Positions 49,488-55,988 of a stretch of 55,988 nucleotides of DNA are shown here, in pieces. The notes under the pieces were generated by a model. The model had not been told where the DNA came from. It saw nothing but the letters and a program-made list of their open reading frames with translations, and made no database searches. The position numbers and the translations under genes were made by a program. The stretch is from an uncultured Atopobium sp. (lineage in GTDB: Bacteria > Actinomycetota > Coriobacteriia > Coriobacteriales > Atopobiaceae). The first letter of the stretch is position 1, and each line of letters begins with the position of its first letter. The stretch covers positions 1 to 55,988 of the forward strand of contig CALKTD010000005.1 in the NCBI GenBank assembly GCA_937997345.1, written 5' to 3'.

Positions 49488-51386
49488 TTACTTGATTGAC
49501 TTGATATTCAGGGCTCTGGTGGAGTTAAGAACTGCAAGCACCATAACGCCCGTATCTCCAAAGACAGCCAACCACATAGGAGCCAGGCCAAAGGCCGCAA
49601 GAATCAAAATAGCCACCTTGACGCCAATCGCAAACACAATATTCTGCTTTGCAATACCTAGAGTGTGTCGAGCAATCTTTACCGCCTTTGAAAGCTTGGA
49701 GAGCTTGTCATCCATAAGAACTACGTCGGCAGCTTCAATAGCAGCATCGGACCCCAAAACGCCCATAGCAACACCAACATCAGCTCGAGCAAGTACAGGA
49801 GCGTCGTTGATGCCATCACCAACAAAAGCAAGGGACTTACCAGGTGTTTTTTGGGTGAGAAGACCCTCGACCGCAGCTACCTTATCCTGTGGAAGCAGCT
49901 CAGAGCAAACCTCAGTGATGCCCATCTTAGCTGCAATCTCTTCCGCAACATCGCGTTTATCACCCGTGAGCATAACAACCTTGGAAACACCAACGTTTTT
50001 GAGGGAAGCGATTGCTGCCGGAGCATCAGCTCGTTCGCGGTCAGAAATAACAATGTGACCCATATAGGTTCCATCCACAGCTACGTGAATGATGGTTCCG
50101 TGATTCTCGCATGCTTTCCAAGAAGCTCCCATGCTCTCCATAAGCGCGCAGTTGCCAACAGAAACACTCTTGCCATTTACGTTAGCACAGATACCTTGAC
50201 CAGCTATTTCTTTGATGTCCGTAATAACGCAGCCATCGTCCTCGCTTGGATAGGCAGCGCGAAGAGCTGCAGCAATAGGATGCGTGGAGTGCATCTCAAC
50301 ATGAGAAGCTAGGTGTAGAAGGTCCTTCTCGCCAATAGTTTGAGGATGAACAGCCAAAACCTCAAAAACACCTTCAGTTAGTGTACCGGTCTTGTCAAAG
50401 GCAACGGTATCAAGGGTTGAAAGCGTATCAATGTATGCAGAACCCTTGATCAGGATGCCCTCCTTTGAAGCGGCGCCAATACCGCCAAAGAAGGCCAAAG
50501 GAACAGAAACTACCAGCGCACACGGGCAAGATGCAATAAGGAAGGTAAGCGCCCTTACAACCCAGGTAGACGCGTTAGCTACAAAATCTCCCGAGAGCAG
50601 TGGTGGCAAAAACGCCAGCGCAATAGCACTGTAAACAACTGCTGGAGTATACACGCGAGAAAAGCGACGAATAAAGCTCTCGCTCTTGGACTTGTTTTGA
50701 TTTGAACTCTCCACCAGCTTAATAATGCGGGAAGCAGTAGAGTCCTCAAAAAGGTGGGTAACGCGAGCACGGACCACGCCAGAAAGGTTTACGCAGCCCG
50801 AGATAATGTTGTCCCCTACCGTCGCGTCACGAGGAACACTCTCGCCAGTCAGAGCAACGGTATCAAGGCTGGTAGAACCCTCGACGATCTCTGCGTCAAC
50901 AGGAACACGGTCGCCAGGCTTGACCACAATAATCTCTCCCAGCTTAACCTCTTCTGGAGAGATAGTGAGCAGCTGCCCGTCACGCTCAACCATTGCGCTA
51001 TCAGGACGAATATCCATAAGCTTGGCAATAGACTTCTTGCTGTTATCGGAAGCAAGATGCTCAAACACCTCTCCTACCTGGAAGAACAGCATGACAAAGA
51101 CTGCCTCATCAAACATAGGAGAACCGTTAGGCACAAAGCCAATGAGCAAGGCACCAACAGTAGCAATGGTCATGAGCAGGTCTTCATTAAAGCACTCGCC
51201 CTCAGTGATGCTCTCCCATGCCTCTAGAACAACATCGTATCCCGCAACAGCGTAAGGCAACAGGTATATCAAAAGTGCCTGCCAAAGTTGCAGCTTAAAT
51301 GCATGTTCAACCGCGTAAGCAATACCTAACAAAACAGCAGAACAGACAATGCGAGCAATCTTCACCTTTGTCTTTGAGCCCATAGC
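49488..51386 (-). CDS. heavy-metal-translocating P-type ATPase (Zn/Cd/Co type)
   Basis: 632 aa P1B-ATPase. Membrane ion motif ASCPCALVVSVPLAFFGG, actuator TGES (DTVALTGESVPRD), phosphorylation site FDKTGTLTEG, nucleotide motif with STHPIAAAL, and hinge GDGINDAPVLARADVGVAMG. The CPC motif and overall similarity suggest zinc, cadmium or cobalt export. There is no N-terminal metal-binding CxxC domain, and the protein begins almost directly with the membrane helices. The ATG at 51386 has AAGGAGGA upstream. An A/T palindrome 44 bases upstream suggests metal-sensing control. Confidence 0.93.
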   Translation of the reverse strand, partial: AMGSKTKVKIARIVCSAVLLGIAYAVEHAFKLQLWQALLIYLLPYAVAGYDVVLEAWESITEGECFNEDLLMTIATVGALLIGFVPNGSPMFDEAVFVMLFFQVGEVFEHLASDNSKKSIAKLMDIRPDSAMVERDGQLLTISPEEVKLGEIIVVKPGDRVPVDAEIVEGSTSLDTVALTGESVPRDATVGDNIISGCVNLSGVVRARVTHLFEDSTASRIIKLVESSNQNKSKSESFIRRFSRVYTPAVVYSAIALAFLPPLLSGDFVANASTWVVRALTFLIASCPCALVVSVPLAFFGGIGAASKEGILIKGSAYIDTLSTLDTVAFDKTGTLTEGVFEVLAVHPQTIGEKDLLHLASHVEMHSTHPIAAALRAAYPSEDDGCVITDIKEIAGQGICANVNGKSVSVGNCALMESMGASWKACENHGTIIHVAVDGTYMGHIVISDRERADAPAAIASLKNVGVSKVVMLTGDKRDVAEEIAAKMGITEVCSELLPQDKVAAVEGLLTQKTPGKSLAFVGDGINDAPVLARADVGVAMGVLGSDAAIEAADVVLMDDKLSKLSKAVKIARHTLGIAKQNIVFAIGVKVAILILAAFGLAPMWLAVFGDTGVMVLAVLNSTRALNIKSIK

Positions 51387-51429
51387 TCCTCCTTGGGTTG
51401 TTGTTACGCCTAGTCTACTCCTTAAATTG

Positions 51430-51445
51430 ATATATGTACATATAT
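51430..51445. promoter_or_regulatory. palindromic operator candidate for the metal ATPase
   Basis: ATATATGTACATATAT, a perfect 16-base palindrome; adding GA and TC it extends to 18 bases. ArsR/SmtB-family metal sensors bind A/T-rich inverted repeats with TGAA/TTCA-like ends, and TTCATA follows here. No such regulator gene is adjacent. Confidence 0.45.
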
Positions 51446-51482
51446 TCATACGAAAATTTCAAAGAACTTTTCACAAGAAATT

Positions 51483-51503
51483 CCACGGGCGAGAAACCCG
51501 TGG
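51483..51503 (-). terminator. hairpin with the repeat word in its loop, probable GDPD terminator
   Basis: CCACGGG - CGAGAAA - CCCGTGG, perfect 7-bp arms; the whole is an instance of the GGCGAGAAACCCGTG word. The minus strand continues AATTTC. A second, inverted word copy, TTCTCGCC, lies at 51553 next to the GDPD stop codon, so a longer pairing is also possible. Confidence 0.55.
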
Positions 51504-51570
51504 AGTCCCAGATAAACCTATAAATTTTGACCATAGTTTAAGCCAAACGTTCTTCTCGCCAACTGAAAAG

Positions 51571-52974
51571 CTAGTTAATCAGCGACGCGGGAGTTGGGAT
51601 AAATCCCTCAAAGATGACAGGCGCACCTTCAAGCTCGGAGGCAATCATGTCCTCCTCGCTCCTAACGGTCCAGGTGATAAGGTGTGCGCCCATGGTATTG
51701 CAAGCCAGCTTAACAAAGGGGTTCTTGCGATCCTCAAACTTGTATGAAATGAAGTCTGGACGACCAACAGAATTACCAAAGAGAGCTGTAGCACCAGCTC
51801 GCGTAGCAATGTTCATGTGCTTAGTCTGACGATCAACCAGGAAATTCTCCGAAAGCTGGCCGCGAAGCATCTCAGGACGATTCTGACGCAGCCACTGCAA
51901 AACGCGAGGATCAAAGCTCTCGATGCATGCACGAACGGGACGAAGATCAAGAGCCTGCATAATCTTTTCTGTCAGCTGCTCAGCGTTATTGTTGCGCGTC
52001 TTAGCCTCAATAATCAAAGGTGCAGGTAGCTCACCGGAGCCACTCCATGCATAAACCTCAAGGACTTCCTCAAATGTTGGAATCTGCTCGTCGGTAGCAA
52101 GAAGCCTCAAGCCACGGAGCTCTTCCAGCGTGGACTCCTCAACAATCTTCTGTACGCCGCAAAGACGATCAAGTGCTGAATCGTGAACAACAACCAACTT
52201 GTTGTCTGCGGTCAGGTGGACATCAACCTCGGAGCCAAAGCCCTTCTCGACAGCTGCACGGAAAGCAAGCAGGGAGTTCTCTGGAATGCCCGCCTCGTTG
52301 TTGTAGAGGCCACGGTGAGCGTAGCGATGACGGGCAATCTCGTGCCAACGCTCCAGAAGCAAGCGATCATTTTGCTTGCGTGGAGCAATAGAATAAGCAC
52401 CGTATGCAGCTAAACCAAGAGCAGCACCAGCCACAACGCCACCAGCAATTGCCGCATTTCTGAACGACTTACGCTTCTTGGTAGAGGCTAACAGAGCGTC
52501 AGAATCCTGTCCGCTTTGAGCAGCAATTTCCTCAGCAACATCTGCAACTGCGATATCTGCGGCAGCATCCTGGTGCTCGGCCAGGGTCTCCCCCATCTCT
52601 TCAAGCGACTCTGCAGTGCTTGCAAGTTGCTTTGAAAGCTTGTTCTTTGGGCGAGAAAAACGATTTTCTAAGTTAGACTGAAGCTGTGCCTGAGCAGCCA
52701 AAACTGAAGTCTGAGCCGAACGAAGCGCAGACTGAGCGCGAGCGACTGACGACTGAATAGCATCGCCGTTTGGCAGTGCTGGCCTAATATGAGCATTAAA
52801 TCCAGCTGTAATCTGCTCTTTAGCGATATTACCTGCTAAGTTAGCAGCCTTAGAAGCTGTTGTGGCAAGCAGCTTTCTTCCAGCCTCGGATTGAAGTGCT
52901 GCCTTTGCGGCATACTGGGTAATTGCTAAACCTGCAGCTCTAACTGCAGCTCTCTTAATAAAACGACCAATCAT
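51571..52974 (-). CDS. glycerophosphodiester phosphodiesterase with membrane-linked N-terminal extension
   Basis: 467 aa. The C-terminal GDPD domain (about 205-467) has RYAHRGLYNNEAGIPENSLLAF with the catalytic His-Arg (about 220) and EVDVHLTADNKLVVVHD with metal and catalytic residues; IIEAKTR follows. It hydrolyses glycerophosphodiesters or related lipids. The first 200 residues are unusual: an Ala-rich, helix-prone stretch with SALRSAQTSVLAAQAQLQS, an acidic coil, then one membrane helix (about 173-196). The start at 52974 has GGGAG upstream. The helix places the extension and the enzyme on opposite sides of the membrane or anchors both; topology is not resolved. Confidence 0.9.
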   Translation of the reverse strand: MIGRFIKRAAVRAAGLAITQYAAKAALQSEAGRKLLATTASKAANLAGNIAKEQITAGFNAHIRPALPNGDAIQSSVARAQSALRSAQTSVLAAQAQLQSNLENRFSRPKNKLSKQLASTAESLEEMGETLAEHQDAAADIAVADVAEEIAAQSGQDSDALLASTKKRKSFRNAAIAGGVVAGAALGLAAYGAYSIAPRKQNDRLLLERWHEIARHRYAHRGLYNNEAGIPENSLLAFRAAVEKGFGSEVDVHLTADNKLVVVHDSALDRLCGVQKIVEESTLEELRGLRLLATDEQIPTFEEVLEVYAWSGSGELPAPLIIEAKTRNNNAEQLTEKIMQALDLRPVRACIESFDPRVLQWLRQNRPEMLRGQLSENFLVDRQTKHMNIATRAGATALFGNSVGRPDFISYKFEDRKNPFVKLACNTMGAHLITWTVRSEEDMIASELEGAPVIFEGFIPTPASLIN

Positions 52975-53119
52975 GTAAGCTCCCTTCAATCTAGCCTTAT
53001 TCTATCAGTCCAGTTCTCGCTTTTTCGCTACGTATTGCGACTTTCTGTACGTAATCAGTATCTTTGTCTGTTCAAAATCGAGTAGTATGTAGTCCACTAA
53101 CTACTATCTCAGGAGCATC

Positions 53120-54823
53120 ATGGCTGTTATAAAACAAGAACACGCGCTCTACCTGTATAAACTACTCAAAGCAACCATTGGCGTCTCTAAGCAGACTCCC
53201 CTCTCTACCGTTGAGGGCGTTCTGATTGAAGACGACCTTGCACCGCAGGATTTTGGCTTTGACGACATCCGCGCCCTCATGGAGGCGTGCCCCGATTTCA
53301 TTAAGATCACGGCGTTCAAAAAGGGTTACGTCTACGCAGCACTTCTGACCTTTGATACCTTTGAAGTTGCGCTGGCTGCTGGCGAGAAAAACGTCGAGAT
53401 GCAAAGCAATGGCAAACCTTGGAAGCGTCGCCGTGGGGCAAAGTCCATTCGTGCTCTCAAGCCAAAACACCTAGTAGTTGAGGCGGAGCCTGAGGTAGAA
53501 CCGGAACCAGAAGAGCTGCCGGTCACGGAGGAGTCAGAGGAGTCAGCCGTCGCGGAGGAGTCCGAGGAGCTGTCTGTTGCGGAGACAACTGTCGCAGACG
53601 TGCCATCTGCAGAAACAGCTGCAGAAGAGCCCAAGCAAGAGACTGCCAATGAGGCAGCCGCAGAACCTGCTGAAGCCGAAACGCTAGCTCCAGAGGCCAC
53701 TGAAACCGAAACACCAGCTCCAGAGCAAGAAATGCCTGAGCCTGTAACTTCTGAACCTATAGTTCCCGAGCCAACTATCTCGCTTACCGTTACCTACAAC
53801 CCCTATGACGGTTCCGATGAAGAAAAAACGCTTGAAGCAGCTCCTTCTGTGTTGCAGCAAGCGCTAAACACAACAAGTTCTACCTCGGCCGCTACAACTT
53901 CTGAGTCTCCAGTTTCTGCGCCGGCAATCAATCAGAATGAAGCTCCTGCCCCTGCCCCAACATACCCTGCCGATTTTGAAGAAGAACTCCACGTCAACAA
54001 CGAGCTTCTCGGCATTTTGTATCAGATGGCTCCCGTCGACGCCAACGTCCTCAAGCAGCTGGAGGAAGACTTCAAACTTGCAGTGTCTTCTCGCGCGCTC
54101 ATTTCCAAGGGCGGCACGTTTACGTTTAACACGCGTTACAAGAAACCGCAGACAGACGAGGTAATTACCGCTACTATCCGCAAGTCAAAACGCGGAGCTC
54201 TGCGTCCTTGGACGCTCTTGGAGCTTAGCGTTTCTGCAAGTGAGCTGCAGGATCAGGCAGTTGACGTGCTTCGCGGTCTGCCTAAGTCTGGTATCGCTTC
54301 ATGGGAGAAACTGCCCGCCGCAGAAAAGCAGCTGCCCATAAACCCTGTTGACGTGGTCATGAACGAGGCTCCTGTCTCCGATTGGAATGCGCTTAGCACC
54401 ACCTATCTGAGCGACGCGCCCTCGTTGCAGGCAGCGCAAGCTTGCCTTTCCGCAGCGTACGTCTACAGAAAGAACGAGCAGCAGCTCATGCATACTGACG
54501 CTGACTTTTCGCTTCCCGTTCCAGGTGCCGCGCCTCTGCTCTTTGATCCCGAGTGCGGATTTGATGACGACTCGCCTCTGGTGCAAAACGCCCTGCGAGC
54601 AGCAAAACATGGATGGCGCATGGCCGTTGAGCTCTACAATCCATCCAGGCACTGCGTCTACCTTGCGCTTCCTACCTCTGATGGCGAGAAACCCCTTGCA
54701 CTGGTATTTGATGCATCAGCAGAAGGCCCTTATCACGTTGTTGCAACGCTAACTGTTGAAGAGGCGTATCCACTTGCACGCATCTTCTCTGACGGCCTTC
54801 CTAGCTGGATTTTGCCACAGTAA
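53120..54823 (+). CDS. winged-helix (LOTUS-like) and DUF3825-like protein
   Basis: 567 aa. Residues 1-75 (LYKLLKATIGVSKQTPLSTV, then DFGFDDIRALMEACPDFIKI) resemble an OST-HTH/LOTUS winged helix, a type linked to RNA binding. A basic patch WKRRRGAKSIRALKPKH follows. Residues 115-290 are a low-complexity acidic Pro/Glu/Ala linker. The C-terminal part (about 300-567) ends with ALRAAKHGWRMAVELYNPS, CVYLALPTSDGEKPLALVFD and VATLTVEEAYPLARIFSDG then SWIL, which fits my memory of DUF3825. Family assignment is by eye. AGGAG precedes the ATG. No operon partner. Confidence 0.75.
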   Translation: MAVIKQEHALYLYKLLKATIGVSKQTPLSTVEGVLIEDDLAPQDFGFDDIRALMEACPDFIKITAFKKGYVYAALLTFDTFEVALAAGEKNVEMQSNGKPWKRRRGAKSIRALKPKHLVVEAEPEVEPEPEELPVTEESEESAVAEESEELSVAETTVADVPSAETAAEEPKQETANEAAAEPAEAETLAPEATETETPAPEQEMPEPVTSEPIVPEPTISLTVTYNPYDGSDEEKTLEAAPSVLQQALNTTSSTSAATTSESPVSAPAINQNEAPAPAPTYPADFEEELHVNNELLGILYQMAPVDANVLKQLEEDFKLAVSSRALISKGGTFTFNTRYKKPQTDEVITATIRKSKRGALRPWTLLELSVSASELQDQAVDVLRGLPKSGIASWEKLPAAEKQLPINPVDVVMNEAPVSDWNALSTTYLSDAPSLQAAQACLSAAYVYRKNEQQLMHTDADFSLPVPGAAPLLFDPECGFDDDSPLVQNALRAAKHGWRMAVELYNPSRHCVYLALPTSDGEKPLALVFDASAEGPYHVVATLTVEEAYPLARIFSDGLPSWILPQ

Positions 54824-54900
54824 TCCCAGGTCGCAGGCAAGCTCTCTTCACAGAGCCGCTCCTATAACTAGTCACCAAAAAAGCCGCGTCATGTTGAACT

Positions 54901-54939
54901 GCCTCCCATTTCTTGGACATAAGAAATGGGAGGCTTTTT
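54901..54939 (+). terminator. hairpin at the IS left end covering the orfA ribosome site
   Basis: Perfect 14-bp arms GCCTCCCATTTCTT / AAGAAATGGGAGGC with loop GGACAT, then TTTTT. It would stop readthrough into the element, and the 3' arm contains GGGAGG, the ribosome site of orfA, so transcripts from outside have it sequestered. Confidence 0.75.
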
Positions 54940-55437
54940 ATGCGTATGGATCGTAGGGTAAAGTACGATGTAGAGGTGAGGAGAAAGGCATCAGAGCTCT
55001 TTGCTTCCGGTATGGGATCTTGTACGGTTGCAAGTACTCTTTCTGTTTCACTCTCAGCTGTAAAAACATGGCACTATATATACCACGCGTTTGGAAGCGA
55101 GGTGCTACTGACCATGGATGGCAAGCAAGCTCCCTATACCTACGAGCAAAAAGTTGCTGCAGCAAGAGCTGTCGTTGAGGGTGGCATGACAAGGACTGAG
55201 GCAATGGCCAAGTTTAAGATTATGTCGCTGGTACCGCTTAAGAGCTGGTGCAAGCTCTATCGTACAGGTGGCGCAGAGGCTCTTAAGCCAAAACCAAAAG
55301 GAAGACCTAAAGGCTCTTTGTCCAAGCCACAGAAACGCACCCGCGAGCAGGAACTTGAGGAGCGCTGCCGCAGGCTCGAGACTGAAGTAGCCTACTTAAA
55401 AAAATTGCGCGCCCTGGTCGAGAAAGACGAGCTCTGA
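54940..55437 (+). CDS. IS3-family transposase OrfA
   Basis: 165 aa. Two helix-turn-helix segments are seen: RRKASELFASGMGSCTVASTL with SLSAVKTWHYIY, and QKVAAARAVVEGGMTRTEAM with LKSWCKLYRTGG. A basic stretch KPKPKGRPKGSL and a C-terminal leucine-zipper-like coil EQELEERCRRLETEVAYLKKL follow. It binds the terminal repeats. The ATG at 54940 has GGGAGG seven bases upstream; an earlier TTG lies in the hairpin loop. A slippery A7 run at 55398-55404 sits in the AYLKK codons, the usual place for the -1 shift that makes OrfAB. Confidence 0.92.
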   Translation: MRMDRRVKYDVEVRRKASELFASGMGSCTVASTLSVSLSAVKTWHYIYHAFGSEVLLTMDGKQAPYTYEQKVAAARAVVEGGMTRTEAMAKFKIMSLVPLKSWCKLYRTGGAEALKPKPKGRPKGSLSKPQKRTREQELEERCRRLETEVAYLKKLRALVEKDEL

Positions 55438-55988
55438 TTGGGGTAAAGGCTGAGGTTGTGAGTGCTTTACGCAGTGAGGGGTACTCTTTGTGCTATTTGC
55501 TGGAGTGCTCAGGGCTTTCAAGGTCTACCTACTACTATGCACGAGCTCACCCAGTAAAGCCGACACGCCCAGAGCTACACCGCTCGGTTGCAGAGATTTT
55601 CTCACGTACTACAAACGGCTGTGGTCACAGACAGATAGCCATGTGTCTGCGCGCTGAGCTGGGAGTGAGGATCGCCGACAAGACTGTTCTTAAAATCATG
55701 CGTGAGATGGGTATTTACTGTAAGATACGGCGTGAGACAGACTATCACCGCTATAGCTCCTATAAAGGCGTTGTCGGTAAGACCTTTGAAAACGTCATAG
55801 GACGCGACTTTTCTGCTGATGGACCGTGGAAGAAGATGGGTACCGACGTCACAGAGTTTAAGCAACCATGGGGCAAGGCATACTTTGCTCCTGTCTATGA
55901 CTTCGGGAGCAAAGAGATTGTCGCATGGAGCACAGCGAGGGGTCCAAACATGGTTCAGCAAATAGCTCTTCTCGACCAACTTTTAGCG
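55404..55988 (+). CDS. IS3-family transposase OrfB, -1 frame, truncated by window end
   Basis: The -1 frame is open from the A7 slippery run at 55398-55404 to the window edge. It reads LRSEGYSLCYLLECSGLSRSTYY (in two parts), the IS3 HTH_21 region CGHRQIAMCLRAEL, then KMGTDVTEFKQPWG and FAPVYDFGSKEIVAW. The aspartates in GTDVTEF and PVYDF are the first two of the DDE triad of the rve integrase core. The catalytic glutamate is beyond the edge. It is made as a fusion to OrfA; coordinates start at the shift point. Confidence 0.9.
   Translation, partial: MARPGRERRALIGVKAEVVSALRSEGYSLCYLLECSGLSRSTYYYARAHPVKPTRPELHRSVAEIFSRTTNGCGHRQIAMCLRAELGVRIADKTVLKIMREMGIYCKIRRETDYHRYSSYKGVVGKTFENVIGRDFSADGPWKKMGTDVTEFKQPWGKAYFAPVYDFGSKEIVAWSTARGPNMVQQIALLDQLLA

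Larger units (their letters stand above)
54892..55988 (+). mobile_element. IS3-family insertion sequence, left part (runs off the window)
   Basis: The left end is inferred near TGTTGAACTGCCTCC at 54892. Two open frames in -1 relation encode an IS3 OrfA and the start of OrfB. The right end, its inverted repeat and target duplication are beyond the window. Confidence 0.88.

Noticed and set aside
1..55988. tRNA and rRNA genes
   Set aside because: Intergenic regions were scanned for cloverleaf patterns with GGTTC-type T-loops and CCA ends; none was convincing.

Overview
The window reads as chromosomal DNA of a mid-GC, anaerobic, host-associated actinobacterium. The mix of genes points to the Coriobacteriia, most probably the Atopobium/Lancefieldella/Olsenella group: several PTS systems, an NfnAB-type flavoprotein pair, an eukaryotic/archaeal-type peptidyl-tRNA hydrolase, family II pyrophosphatase with CBS domains, Tat-type lipoprotein and split transketolase. 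The taxon is inferred from gene content; no rRNA or tRNA gene was seen.

Layout. 1-3.6 kb: a remnant of a bacterial-type peptidyl-tRNA hydrolase gene, the two-gene nfnAB-like operon, then a repeat-rich gap. 3.6-14.2 kb: a long minus-strand operon for L-ascorbate uptake and breakdown. It holds PTS IIA, IIC and IIB, an unassigned beta-propeller-like protein, UlaG lactonase, 4-epimerase, 3-epimerase, transaldolase and two transketolase halves, with a divergent DeoR-type regulator. No UlaD decarboxylase gene is present. 14.2-18.5 kb: a palindrome-rich gap, yebC and a fructose PTS/1-phosphofructokinase pair. 18.5-21.8 kb: an operon of an aminotransferase, a D-Ala-D-Ala-ligase-like ATP-grasp protein with altered metal ligands, and a ROK kinase. 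21.9-30.1 kb: M32 carboxypeptidase, mscL with a zinc ribbon, two lipoproteins, manA, TetR and XRE regulators, an AT-rich gap with a strong candidate structured RNA, and a lone prepilin peptidase. 30.2-39 kb: pth2, DUF1846, GH25 lysozyme, asparaginase, DMT exporter, ferritin and ettA. 39-55 kb: an acyltransferase/MORN envelope pair, pyrophosphatase, sirtuin, a COG0523 GTPase, amidohydrolase, yfbR, a divergent trmB, a metal P-type ATPase, a membrane-anchored GDPD and a winged-helix/DUF3825-like protein. 54.9 kb to the end: the left part of an IS3-family element.

How the genes work together. The ascorbate operon joins PTS uptake to the pentose-phosphate pool: the epimerases end at D-xylulose 5-phosphate, which the co-encoded transketolase and transaldolase can process. 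Fructose PTS, ManA and glucokinase-like genes add further sugar entry points.

Most notable signals. (1) A short word, consensus GGCGAGAAACCCGTG, recurs dozens of times in genes and gaps on both strands, far above chance, sometimes as inverted pairs or in a hairpin. It resembles the behaviour of DNA-uptake sequences. (2) A separate 24-bp element occurs five times at two loci about 25 kb apart. (3) A multi-hairpin RNA candidate lies at about 29.35-29.50 kb. (4) Several enzymes have altered active-site motifs (Ddl-like, TrmB-like).
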